Below, one piece after another: positions 34,576 through 42,983 of a stretch of 64,000 bases of DNA. The translations under genes and the position numbers were made by a program. This DNA is from CAZSSH01 sp964609825 (lineage in GTDB: Bacteria; Verrucomicrobiota; Lentisphaeria; Victivallales; Victivallaceae): NCBI GenBank assembly GCA_964609825.1, contig CAZSSH010000004.1:310001-374000 (forward strand), read 5' to 3'. How positions within the stretch are numbered: position 1 is the stretch's first letter; each line of letters opens with the position of its first letter. The notes under the pieces were generated by a model. It searched no databases. It was not told the DNA's origin and was given only the letters and a program-made list of their open reading frames with translations.

Positions 34576-37346
34576 CACTACTTGTTTTGGCGTTGCCGCT
34601 CGCGGCCTTAATGGCGATGGAGACGGCGGCGTCTGAGCGCAGTTTGTACAGCGCCGGCGGCAGTCGGGTGAAAACCCTTGACCCGGCGCAGGCGGATGAT
34701 TTTGCCAGCCGCAACATGACCGGGTGCATTTTTGACACCCTCCTCGAGTACGATTATCTGGCGCGGCCCTATCAGTTGCGCCCCTCGATGCTGGCGGCGA
34801 TGCCCGAGGCCAATGCGGCGTTTGACCGCTATGTTTTTACCTTGCGGCAGGACTTGGTGTTTGCCGATGACCCGTGTTTCAAAAATGCCGCCGGGCGCAA
34901 AATTACCGCCGATGACGTGTTGTACAGCATCAAACGCATCGCCTATGCGCCCAATCACAGCCCGGTATTGTGGATGTACCGGAGTAAGATCAAGGGGCTC
35001 GACGAATTCACCGCCGCCAACGATTTTAACGCCCCGATTGCGGGCTTCCAAAAAATCGACGAATACCGTTTTGCGATTGAGCTTGTGAAGCCCGATCCCC
35101 GTTTTTTGTACATCTTGGCCTTGCCCAACAGTGCGGTGGTGTCAAAACAGGCCTTTTTATTTTACGGCGACAATGCCGCCCGCAAGCCGGTGGGCTCGGG
35201 GCCCTTTGTGCTCAAGGAGTGGATCAATGATTACAAGCTTGAGCTCGTGCGCAATCCTGATTACCGGACCGAATACTTTAACGATGCCGAAAACCCGGCC
35301 GACCGCGAGCGCAAGCTGCCTTTGGCCGATCGCATCACCTTTTATTTGATCAAGCAGCCGATGTCGAGCTGGCTCATGTTTTTGCAGGGCAAACTTGACC
35401 TCAATGCGTTGGACAAAGACAATCTTGACTTGATCGCCGGCGGCGGATCGGAACTTAACCCGGTCTTGAAAAAGCGCGGAATCAAACTCTTGCGGGTGCC
35501 GGAGTTTGAGATCCGCTATGTCGGCTTTAATTTTGCCGATCCCAAGTTTAAAGACAATCTTAAATTACGGCAGGCAATCAGTTTGGCCTACGATGTCAAC
35601 CGCCGGGTGGAGCACTCCAACTATCAGTTGATCCCGGCGCAGGGGCCGATCCCGCCCGGAGTGGCCGGGTATGATGCAAATTTCCGCAATCCCTATGCGG
35701 TCAAAAATTTGGAGTTGGCTAAAAAACTGCTGGCCGAGGCCGGATACCAGGGCGGGATTGATCCGGCGACCGGCGAAGCCTTGACCTTGACTTTTGACCA
35801 GACCGGCAACACCTCGGCGTACCGGCAAATGGGCGAGCTTACCGTCGCCGATCTGGCCAAAATCGGCATTAAAGTGACACCGGTATTGAATAACAACGCC
35901 CGTTTTTATGAAAAATTGAGGCAGGGTAAATTGCAGCTTTTTCGCCTTTCCTGGATCGGCGATTACCCGGATGCGGAGAATTTCCTCCAGCTTTTTTACA
36001 GCAAAAATATCGGATCGTGCAACCGGACGGGGTTTGCCGACCCCGAGTTTGACCGGATGTTTGAGGAAATTTTGCCGATGCCGGACACTCCGGAGCGTAC
36101 TCAAAAATATCAGGCGATGGTAAATTATCTCGCGCAGCGTTCACCATGGGTATTTGAGGGGTTCCCGATTGCGTATCAGCTCAACCAACCGTGGCTGGAG
36201 AATTATCTGCCGCATGATTTCGCTTTTTCGCGCTGGAAATATCTGTCGGTCGATCCTGCCAAACGCGAGGCGATCCGGCAAACCTTTTCCCCCCTGACAT
36301 TTCAAGACTTAAACGAAAGGATGAGTAATATGGAGTTTTTGGTTTGCGCTTCCAAAACGGACAAGAGCGGGGTTTACCGCTTTAAAGTCGAGCCGGACGA
36401 CTCGGTGGTACAACTGGATTACACACATGTCCCTGATGTCAATTATATTACTCTTTCGCGTGACGGCAAAATGCTGTACGCCAGCTGCGACAAAAAAGTC
36501 GGCTCCTTCCGGCGCGACCATGACGGCAAGCTCACTCTTGAGCTCATGATCGCTCCCGCCGGGATTGCCGCCGCCTGCCATGTCACGTTGTCGCCCGACG
36601 GCCAAAAGCTCTATTGCGCCAATTACTCAAGCGCCAATTTTTTGGAGATTGACTTATCGGACAACGAGTTGACGGAGACGGTGAAACTGATTGCGCATGA
36701 GGGCAAGGGCGTCAACCCCAAGCGGCAGGAGAAACCGCACCCCCACTTTGTCGCTGTCACTCCCGATCAAAAATATGTCTGTGTGGTTGATCTCGGGGTG
36801 GATGCGGTGTATTTTTACCCGCTCATCGACGGCAAAATTGACCCTGCCAAAGTCAAGCTGAGCAAAATCGAGCCCGCCGGATCCGGGCCGCGCCATTTGT
36901 TGTTTCTCAACAATCAATGTTATTTATTGAACGAGCTTGGCAACACGGTGATGGTTTTTGACTATGCGGAGGGCGTCTTAACCTTTCGCCAAAGCTTGAA
37001 TACGCTTCGCGATGGTTTTTCCGAATACAGCAAGGCTTCGGCGATCCGGCTGTCGCCTGACAAGCGCTTTTTGCTGGTGTCCAACCGCGGCGAGGAGACG
37101 ATTGCGGTGTACCGCATCGGGGCCGACGGCAAACTCGCTTATTGTTACAGCGTTGATGCGGGCGGCAAATCGCCTCGTGACTTCAACTTTTTGCCGGGCG
37201 GCAAACTCTTGGCGGTCGCCAATGAGACCACCAACAATCTGGTGATTTTTGCCTATGACCCGGCCAGCGGCCAACTGAGCAAAACCAAACAGGAGTTTGC
37301 GCTGCCCAACCCGTTATGCGTATTTCCGGAGCTGCCTGCCAGATAA
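34557..37346 (+). CDS. Fusion: OppA-type binding protein plus lactonase beta-propeller
   Basis: 929 residues in one uninterrupted frame. A signal peptide (about 1-24) is followed by an extracellular solute-binding family 5 domain (about 30-580; VKTLDPAQADDFASRNMTGC, LRQDLVFAD, QAISLAYDVNRR, LSWIGDYPDAENFLQLFYS). From about residue 589 a second complete module starts, matching the PgL/lactonase seven-bladed propeller family: FLVCASKTDKSGVYRF, HVTLSPDGQKLYCANY, EKPHPHFVAVTPDQKYVCV, GSGPRHLLF, NRGEETIAVY. Two in-frame ATGs (36321, 36330) follow a GAAAGGA ribosome-like site, so the second module may also be made separately. No peptide permease adjoins it. Confidence 0.8.
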   Translation: MRRFFLTLLVLALPLAALMAMETAASERSLYSAGGSRVKTLDPAQADDFASRNMTGCIFDTLLEYDYLARPYQLRPSMLAAMPEANAAFDRYVFTLRQDLVFADDPCFKNAAGRKITADDVLYSIKRIAYAPNHSPVLWMYRSKIKGLDEFTAANDFNAPIAGFQKIDEYRFAIELVKPDPRFLYILALPNSAVVSKQAFLFYGDNAARKPVGSGPFVLKEWINDYKLELVRNPDYRTEYFNDAENPADRERKLPLADRITFYLIKQPMSSWLMFLQGKLDLNALDKDNLDLIAGGGSELNPVLKKRGIKLLRVPEFEIRYVGFNFADPKFKDNLKLRQAISLAYDVNRRVEHSNYQLIPAQGPIPPGVAGYDANFRNPYAVKNLELAKKLLAEAGYQGGIDPATGEALTLTFDQTGNTSAYRQMGELTVADLAKIGIKVTPVLNNNARFYEKLRQGKLQLFRLSWIGDYPDAENFLQLFYSKNIGSCNRTGFADPEFDRMFEEILPMPDTPERTQKYQAMVNYLAQRSPWVFEGFPIAYQLNQPWLENYLPHDFAFSRWKYLSVDPAKREAIRQTFSPLTFQDLNERMSNMEFLVCASKTDKSGVYRFKVEPDDSVVQLDYTHVPDVNYITLSRDGKMLYASCDKKVGSFRRDHDGKLTLELMIAPAGIAAACHVTLSPDGQKLYCANYSSANFLEIDLSDNELTETVKLIAHEGKGVNPKRQEKPHPHFVAVTPDQKYVCVVDLGVDAVYFYPLIDGKIDPAKVKLSKIEPAGSGPRHLLFLNNQCYLLNELGNTVMVFDYAEGVLTFRQSLNTLRDGFSEYSKASAIRLSPDKRFLLVSNRGEETIAVYRIGADGKLAYCYSVDAGGKSPRDFNFLPGGKLLAVANETTNNLVIFAYDPASGQLSKTKQEFALPNPLCVFPELPAR

Positions 37347-37362
37347 TCGCGGACGGCGCCCT

Positions 37363-37701
37363 TTAGTTAAAGCGGACGCCGTCTCCGTCCTTGCGGACAA
37401 AGAGGACTTCCAGAAAAACCCAGACGCTGCAGCCAAGGCCGTAGCGCCAGTCGAGGGCATATTTGAAATTGACGTAGCTCGAGAGATACAATCCGGTGAT
37501 GACGAGCTCAACCAATCCCCGAAACCATTTTCCGGCATAAAAGTTGTGCAGCCCGAACACTCCTGCAAACAACCCCAGCAAAACATAAAGGCTGCGCCGT
37601 TTGGCAAAGGCGCTGTAATCGGGGTTGCGGAACGCGGTGAGATTCAAACAGCGCTTCTCAATGCGTTCCATTTCTTCTTCGCTTAAGTTTCTTTCTTCCA
37701 T
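37363..37701 (-). CDS. TM2-domain membrane protein
   Basis: 112 residues. A charged N-terminus (about 1-35) precedes two membrane helices joined by a short turn, with the TM2 signature LGLFAGVFGLHNFYAGKW around residues 42-59. TM2 proteins are small, widespread and functionally obscure; many adjoin envelope genes. It starts two bases after the stop of the sulfatase-fold gene and is the last gene of that operon. Confidence 0.85.
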   Translation of the reverse strand: MEERNLSEEEMERIEKRCLNLTAFRNPDYSAFAKRRSLYVLLGLFAGVFGLHNFYAGKWFRGLVELVITGLYLSSYVNFKYALDWRYGLGCSVWVFLEVLFVRKDGDGVRFN

Positions 37702-37703
37702 AA

Positions 37704-40031
37704 CTACTTCCCGGTTAGCTTTATCATGACTAATTGCATGTTGCGGTTGGTAATGCTCAGGTTTTTATACTTGAGATCGAGCTTGAAACTCAAATTAAGG
37801 ACATTGCTGCGGATGTCTTTTAACGGGATATTGATCAGGTAATTATTGTCCCGCGTGTAATTGGTTTTTAAAATTTCGGTATTGTCGTTGTAAACTTTCA
37901 TCGCCATCGGTCCGGTGGAGAAGGAACGGATTTCAAGTTGCAGCGTCAAGTCATTCTTTTGCTCGGGGACCATAATGGAAACGGTCGATTTTTCGCTGAG
38001 CTCCAAACGTCCGATATCGACGGTGCAATCATTGGTAAAGGTGAGCGAGTAATATGGGTTCATCGGCGCAAAGGTGATTTCTTCGCCCACTGCCAGCGGC
38101 CGCATCTGGATGTCGGGATAATCTTTGACCAAACGGTCCCCGTCCGGGGCGACAATGAGAAACATCGGGAGCACCGCGGTATAATCGATGAGCTCCCCGG
38201 TGGTTCCTTCTTCGGGCGGATTGCGTTTCTCAATGATTTCGACGACGTAACGGCCAGGTGCAATCGTTGCGAGCGGACACAGAAATTGGTCGTAACCCCC
38301 GTCGTCGATGATGGCGTTTTCGGTTTCATACGCAAATTTTCCATCCAGATCGCGGAATCGGAGGAGAATACGGTTTTGACTGCCGGGATTGTTGGTCCGC
38401 GAAATTTTTAGGATATTTTGGTCGAGCTCAAAGGTGTTGTTGTGAAAGGACGGAGTGATTGGCTCAAAATCCTTGACCGCACGGACGGTTTTGAATTGAA
38501 AAACCTTGGCTTGACTGGTGTCGCGGATGCTGCTGCCGTCGCTGGCAATGCTCTTGGCCAACATGGAGCGTGAGGGGTCGCGCAGATTTTTTTCGGCCAA
38601 AACGGTGAGCGCGAGCGCTTTGACCGGGTAGGGCATTGAGTTGTAGATCATGTGCTCCTGGGTGGAGTGCGGGCGTTTGACAAAGCTGATGGTTTCTTTG
38701 CCGTATTTCTCGGTATGATCGCCGGTGACGACGATGAGGGCATTGTCGTAGAGGCCAAGCACCTTGAGTTTGGCGATCAAAAGATCGATGCAGCGCATGG
38801 AGCCGCGCAACTGATGCAACACGTCGGTATTGAATGTTTGCTCCAGTTTTTCATTGGTAATTACCGGGGTATGAGAGCCCTGCAAATGATAATATTTGAA
38901 TCCTTTGGCAAATTCGCCTATTTTGGCTTCCTGATTGAGCCGGCGAAAAAAAGTGATGTCGTGCGCTTCATCGCTACGGTCAAGATTTTCGTCGCGCGGA
39001 ATGATGAATTTGTTGGTCATCGAGAGATAAAAGTCATGAAACTGGTATTTGGCAAAAAACGGGATGATTTTGGCAATATAGTTGTCCACCAAAATATTCA
39101 TTGATTGGCTGTGGTCGATGCGCTCGGTGGAGTTGTCCAACAAATCCGGGCTGAAACTGATGGTTTGGAGGATAAAAGGATAGCCCTCGCAACGGTAGCC
39201 GCTTTGCTTGAGATTAACAAACAAAGAGTTGCGCGAGCGACAGGCCCGGTTGAGGTACAACGCATGGTCCTCGCTGTTTTCCCCGTGCGGCACGTCGGTA
39301 TATTGCACTCCGGTCAACATCGAGGGGACGGCATAATCGGTGATTGGGATCGGGCTGTAAATGCGGTCAAAGCAGATAAAATCACGAAATGTATCCTTGA
39401 CTTCCGGATATTGGCGGATCATGTCCTTGAATATGCGCTCGCCCATCGCATCGACGACGACAAAGATGATATTTTCGCTTTTGCCAAAGGTGAATTTGCT
39501 GGTTTCGCGGATCGAGTATTGGTGAAAGTCATAATAGGATGGATGATAATTACTGAGCTGCAGCGCAAGCGGGATGCACTGGGCGCCAAGGGCGACAATC
39601 ATCAGTTTTTGGGTATTTTCGTAGATCCATCGGTGAAAAATCACCGCGGTAATGAGCGGGATTGCCACCAAGGTGGCGTCAATTGCCACAATAAGCCACA
39701 TCCAGCGGTTGACTTCCTCCGGTGACGGGTCCGCCAGATCCGGGAAAAAGTTGTATAAAAATGTACACTGAAACCAAATCGTCAGCCCCAGCGCCACCAT
39801 AATGACATTAAACATGGGGAAGTACTTAACATTGCGCAGGAGAAACTGAAGCATAAACAAGATTGCATAGGCGATAATGCCGGTGCAGCCGATGACAATA
39901 AGGACTTGGCTCAAATCAAAGGTAAACTGGGTGTTGTTTTCCAAATATAAGCTCAGTGCGGGCGCCAGAAGCGAGATGACGATGATCGTCGTGCTTTGCC
40001 GGATTTGTCGGATTTGCCGGGTTGTTTTCAT
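37704..40031 (-). CDS. Sulfatase/LtaS-like membrane enzyme
   Basis: 775 residues. About four or five N-terminal membrane helices (residues 15-165) precede a periplasmic alkaline-phosphatase-superfamily domain. IIFVVVDAMGERIF is the first metal-site strand, ITDYAVPSMLTGV carries the likely Thr/Ser nucleophile, and VVTGDHTEKYG is the conserved Asp-His metal motif. A C-terminal beta-rich domain (about 520-775) is extra compared with short LtaS proteins. The architecture suggests a phosphoglycerol or phosphoethanolamine transferase acting on envelope glycans or lipids. Start overlaps the methyltransferase gene as ATGA. The N-terminus holds a small repeat, RQIRQIRQ. Confidence 0.78.
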   Translation of the reverse strand: MKTTRQIRQIRQSTTIIVISLLAPALSLYLENNTQFTFDLSQVLIVIGCTGIIAYAILFMLQFLLRNVKYFPMFNVIMVALGLTIWFQCTFLYNFFPDLADPSPEEVNRWMWLIVAIDATLVAIPLITAVIFHRWIYENTQKLMIVALGAQCIPLALQLSNYHPSYYDFHQYSIRETSKFTFGKSENIIFVVVDAMGERIFKDMIRQYPEVKDTFRDFICFDRIYSPIPITDYAVPSMLTGVQYTDVPHGENSEDHALYLNRACRSRNSLFVNLKQSGYRCEGYPFILQTISFSPDLLDNSTERIDHSQSMNILVDNYIAKIIPFFAKYQFHDFYLSMTNKFIIPRDENLDRSDEAHDITFFRRLNQEAKIGEFAKGFKYYHLQGSHTPVITNEKLEQTFNTDVLHQLRGSMRCIDLLIAKLKVLGLYDNALIVVTGDHTEKYGKETISFVKRPHSTQEHMIYNSMPYPVKALALTVLAEKNLRDPSRSMLAKSIASDGSSIRDTSQAKVFQFKTVRAVKDFEPITPSFHNNTFELDQNILKISRTNNPGSQNRILLRFRDLDGKFAYETENAIIDDGGYDQFLCPLATIAPGRYVVEIIEKRNPPEEGTTGELIDYTAVLPMFLIVAPDGDRLVKDYPDIQMRPLAVGEEITFAPMNPYYSLTFTNDCTVDIGRLELSEKSTVSIMVPEQKNDLTLQLEIRSFSTGPMAMKVYNDNTEILKTNYTRDNNYLINIPLKDIRSNVLNLSFKLDLKYKNLSITNRNMQLVMIKLTGK

Positions 40032-41386
40032 GAATTCCTTTGCGAGAGCAACAAGAGCGACCGGCCGGAGTCACGGATCGGTACAATTTCACACTTTTGA
40101 TAATATTTTTGAAATGCTGCGACCATTTGATCGAGCGTCCAATCCTGATAAATATCCGGGCGCGAGCGCAATAGCCGCTGGATTTGCGAGTCCTCGCGGG
40201 GGATGAACTCCACCAATGCCGCTGGGGCGCAGCGGGCAAAAAAACAAGCGATGTAGTCCAACGGCCAGTTGCCGGAGATGCGCAAATGGTGAATCAAGGC
40301 CAAGCCCATCGCCAGATCCGCCTGTGCCCGCTCCAAAAAGCTGATGCGCTCCTGATTCATCACACCCAACGCGGGTGAGGGGTTGTTGAGATCCATCAAC
40401 AGCGGCAAAATCCGCTCGTGTTTTTGCCGGTACAGTTGCTCCACCGCCGCCGGGTCCATGTCGGCGGCAATCACCAACCGGGATACCGAGGCGGCGATTT
40501 GGGAGAATTCCCCGTTGTTGGCACCGAAATCAATGGTGCGCGTTGGTTTGATCAGGTTGACGAAGTCGCGGACAATCCGTCTTTTGTCGTTAAATGCCCC
40601 GGGGGTATAGTTGTGATCATGATAATAATCGCCCCACTCGGTTTTGGCGGGCGGCAGATGCATCGCTTTGAGATAATCTTTTAAATAAAGCAATAAATCA
40701 AGGAGCTTGGTTTTAGCCACTTTGACTTGCCGTCCGGCGGTGCGGCTGTCTGAATATTTTTCCTCAAAGCGGGAGTGGAGGTGGATATGCAGCAGCGGGC
40801 AAAGCTCCAGATACGTGGTGTAAGGCAGCAATTTGGCGGTGTACTTTAGCGGAAAGCCGTCCAAATGGTTTTTGAGCTCGATATTATATTGGATGTCGCA
40901 ATGCTTCATCAGCAACAAAGGAGATAAAAAGTGCATCACAAACTGCCGGTAGGCCTGCCACGGAGCGTCCGGCCGGTAAACGGTAAATGAGCCGTGGTCA
41001 ATAAACACCGGGTGCGATTTCTCAAACATGACGTTGAAATTGCTGGCGTCTTTGAGGATCATATCATGCTGCAGCGCTAAAATGGTGATTTCGAGGGTCA
41101 GCACTGCCGCCGCCTGGAGTTGGCCAAAGCACCACTCGTAAGGATAGTTGACAAACTCGATGGTTTGCAACTCTAAAAGCGTGGTGTCGCCGTGATCCTC
41201 CGCCACCTGAAACGGTGTCAGCATTCCGCGCTCAGTCAGCATTTTAGCCAAGCCTGAGCCGGTCAGCTGCCGGAAATCGGCCATGCCGGCGGTGTTGATT
41301 CGGCGAAAAAAAGTATTTCCGCTTTTCAGCACCCGGCTGGCCGGGTCCCGAAAAGAGGAAAACATGTCAAGCTTACTGTTGATCAT
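40028..41386 (-). CDS. Kinase-like domain fused to SAM-dependent methyltransferase
   Basis: 452 residues. Residues about 90-160 look like the catalytic core of an aminoglycoside-kinase-like fold: KDASNFNVMF (112-121, Asp113 and Asn118 as catalytic-loop candidates) and PVFIDHGSF (126-134, resembling the metal-binding DFG/DHG segment). Residues about 280-400 form a class I methyltransferase with motif I TIDFGANNGEFS (284-295). No signal or membrane helix. It overlaps the upstream small gene by 14 bases and the sulfatase-fold gene by four. Presumably a cytoplasmic enzyme modifying a precursor that the membrane partner later transfers (inference). Confidence 0.75.
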   Translation of the reverse strand: MINSKLDMFSSFRDPASRVLKSGNTFFRRINTAGMADFRQLTGSGLAKMLTERGMLTPFQVAEDHGDTTLLELQTIEFVNYPYEWCFGQLQAAAVLTLEITILALQHDMILKDASNFNVMFEKSHPVFIDHGSFTVYRPDAPWQAYRQFVMHFLSPLLLMKHCDIQYNIELKNHLDGFPLKYTAKLLPYTTYLELCPLLHIHLHSRFEEKYSDSRTAGRQVKVAKTKLLDLLLYLKDYLKAMHLPPAKTEWGDYYHDHNYTPGAFNDKRRIVRDFVNLIKPTRTIDFGANNGEFSQIAASVSRLVIAADMDPAAVEQLYRQKHERILPLLMDLNNPSPALGVMNQERISFLERAQADLAMGLALIHHLRISGNWPLDYIACFFARCAPAALVEFIPREDSQIQRLLRSRPDIYQDWTLDQMVAAFQKYYQKCEIVPIRDSGRSLLLLSQRNS

Positions 41387-41534
41387 TGTCTCGGTCAGAG
41401 GAAGATTTCCGATGAAGCAAGCTCTTTTTACACCAGTTAAAGACTGTTTTTGAAAAAATAGCTACCGAAAAAATTCCGGCGATCACGGCTTGAAGTACCA
41501 TGCTGCCGGTGCCGGCGTCGATGTATGCCAACAT
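41373..41534 (-). CDS. Small conserved-looking membrane peptide (YIDAGTGS motif)
   Basis: 53 residues: MLAYIDAGTGSMVLQAVIAG, then one hydrophobic helix continuing to a basic, polar tail. The start has a near-perfect AAAGGAGG ribosome site, which fixes it over longer frames. Single-pass peptides beginning YIDPGTGS or similar occur next to sulfatase-like and methyltransferase genes in other bacteria (my recollection of the family; no name is certain). It opens the operon directly below a structured leader. Confidence 0.75.
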   Translation of the reverse strand: MLAYIDAGTGSMVLQAVIAGIFSVAIFSKTVFNWCKKSLLHRKSSSDRDNDQQ

Positions 41535-41700
41535 AATTACCTCCTTTGGGCATCCTTGCGGGTTGATTCGCAAGCGGTATGCCCCTGTGCTGTCGATAGG
41601 GCACTGCTTATTTTTTGACAATTGCAACCTTGAACCGTACTTGCCAAATTTTCCGGTACAGTCCGTCTTTTTAAACTTACGCCAACGGACTTTGGCAACT
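41535..41700 (-). promoter_or_regulatory. Structured 5' leader, candidate riboswitch or regulatory RNA
   Basis: Transcript reads leftward. Outer stem: 41641-41647 TTGCCAA with 41692-41698 TTGGCAA, stacked on AGTCCGT (41660-41666) with ACGGACT (41685-41691), with a 12-base bulge on one side. Near the ribosome site a hairpin GGGCAT (41548-41553) + CTTGCG (41555-41560) pairs with CGCAAG (41569-41574) + ATGCCC (41579-41584). An alternative stem TGCCC (41580-41584) / GGGCA (41599-41603) would disrupt it. A TATAGT box (minus strand, 41710-41705) would start the RNA almost at the outer stem, though no good -35 box is seen. Confidence 0.5.
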
Positions 41701-41710
41701 GCTTACTATA

Positions 41711-41861
41711 TTAAACGGAAACAGAAAAAAATTATTGTACCTTTTTCGTCAAGTTTGTTTTTTTTGTTAAAAAATTGTTAAAAGACATATTTTTAGTATT
41801 TCCTCATCTTGTCTTTGTTTATAGTATACTCAATAAAAATAGTAAAAACAAGTAAGAAAAT
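41711..41861. other. AT-rich intergenic stretch
   Basis: Between the leader promoter region and the terminator of the 41927 gene I see no coding frame with a ribosome site and no RNA gene. It is T- and A-rich. Confidence 0.5.
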
Positions 41862-41890
41862 AAAAAAGACGCGAAAAATCACGTCTTTTT
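41862..41890 (-). terminator. Terminator of the ECF sigma operon
   Basis: AAAAAGACG (41863-41871) pairs with CGTCTTTTT (41882-41890), a 9-bp stem with a 10-base loop. On the minus strand it runs into T residues after the leftward gene ending at 41927. Confidence 0.75.
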
Positions 41891-41926
41891 AAATAAAAAC
41901 TGTACAAGAATTGGATTACAATATAG

Positions 41927-42556
41927 TTATTGGATGGGGGGCGGCGGCGGTTGTTCGCCTTGCGGCGGCTGATTGAGGAAGCGATTTAACAGCGGGTGAT
42001 TCCCCCGTTGCTGGCCGGGCTGCTGACCGCCGAAGCGGCCGCCGCCAAAATTCCCCTGTTTGTCTCTGCCGCCCTGATCGCAGTCATCGCCGTCGGGGCC
42101 GCCTTTGCCTTGTTTGTCGCCGCCGATCCAGCCGCGGGGGCCGATGCCGTTGATGGGAGCGTTGATCAGGCGGTCAAATTCTTTGTTGATTTGCTCGTCG
42201 GCGGATTGACCGTCCAACGCTTTGAGCTCGTTGAGCCGTTTCTCAATTTGTTGAATCTGGGCCTTGCGCTGCTCTTTGTTGGACTCAAAGTCGGCTTTGA
42301 GACGGCCGACGATGGCGGTCTTGAGTTGATCGCGCAAGGCGCTTTGATCCTCCGGAGTGATCCGGTAGGCCTGCAGCAGCACCATGATTTCATAGCGGCG
42401 GCGCTGCTGCTCTTTCATTTGTTTCTGGTCCGGGTTGCCGGGCTGATCCTGCTGGTCACACTGGGGTACGGCCGGTTTGGCCGGTTGCTTGGGCTCGTCG
42501 GCGAACATCGCAAGCGATGCGGCCATAGAGAGCATTATCAAGGTTTTTTTCATCAT
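41927..42556 (-). CDS. Secreted coiled-coil, Gln/Gly/Pro-rich protein
   Basis: 209 residues from ATG 42556, chosen for its AGGAGT ribosome site and signal peptide (MMKKTLIMLSMAASLAMFA). The middle (about 50-130) is highly charged and helical (LKADFESNKEQRKAQIQQIE), and the tail is Gly/Gln/Pro-rich ending in five prolines. No family is recognised. It is the third gene of the sigma/anti-sigma-like operon, starting four bases after the previous stop, so it may be a periplasmic sensor or a target of that regulator; CpxP-like folding sensors have a similar charged helical character, but no LTxxQ motif is present. Confidence 0.7.
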   Translation of the reverse strand: MMKKTLIMLSMAASLAMFADEPKQPAKPAVPQCDQQDQPGNPDQKQMKEQQRRRYEIMVLLQAYRITPEDQSALRDQLKTAIVGRLKADFESNKEQRKAQIQQIEKRLNELKALDGQSADEQINKEFDRLINAPINGIGPRGWIGGDKQGKGGPDGDDCDQGGRDKQGNFGGGRFGGQQPGQQRGNHPLLNRFLNQPPQGEQPPPPPIQ

Positions 42557-42560
42557 TTGT

Positions 42561-42983
42561 TTACTCCTGTACCGTGATCGGGTTAAAGGTGGCGATTTGC
42601 CATTGGGCATTGTTAACGGCTTGGGCGAGATTTTTGACTTCATCGCTTTTGCCCCACGATATTTCAAAATCGGAGCTCTCGAGATTTTCTCCGGATTTTG
42701 CCTGAGGATTGACGACCGGCGCGGCAGTGAAGGTCGCAACCGTGACGGGCTTGGGACTGGTCATCACCGCCGCCGGCGCAGTTTTAAGGGCAAGTTGGAT
42801 GCTGACCAAAATGGCCAGCGTGCTGAGGACAAAGGCCGCGGCCAGCGCCAGTGTCTGACGGCGGGATTTTTGCTGCAGCTTGGCAACTTGTATTTTAAAG
42901 CTGATTTGCGCAAAGTCCGGCGACCGCAAGTTCTGCGGCGGAAGCTTGAGCAACCGTTTTTCCAAAATTTCAAAATCACTCAT
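42561..42983 (-). CDS. Single-pass membrane protein, putative anti-sigma factor
   Basis: 140 residues: a cytoplasmic N-terminal part (1-44), one membrane helix (about 45-66) and a periplasmic tail. This topology, plus an eight-base overlap with the upstream ECF sigma gene, fits an anti-sigma factor. There is no zinc-binding HxxxCxxC motif, so it would not be a ZAS-type protein, and sequence alone does not prove the role. Confidence 0.62.
   Translation of the reverse strand: MSDFEILEKRLLKLPPQNLRSPDFAQISFKIQVAKLQQKSRRQTLALAAAFVLSTLAILVSIQLALKTAPAAVMTSPKPVTVATFTAAPVVNPQAKSGENLESSDFEISWGKSDEVKNLAQAVNNAQWQIATFNPITVQE

Noticed and set aside
41535..41610. c-di-GMP-I (GEMM) riboswitch in the sulfatase-operon leader
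   Set aside because: A GCACAGGGGCA segment looks vaguely similar, but the conserved ACGCAAAGCC half and tetraloop arrangement are missing.
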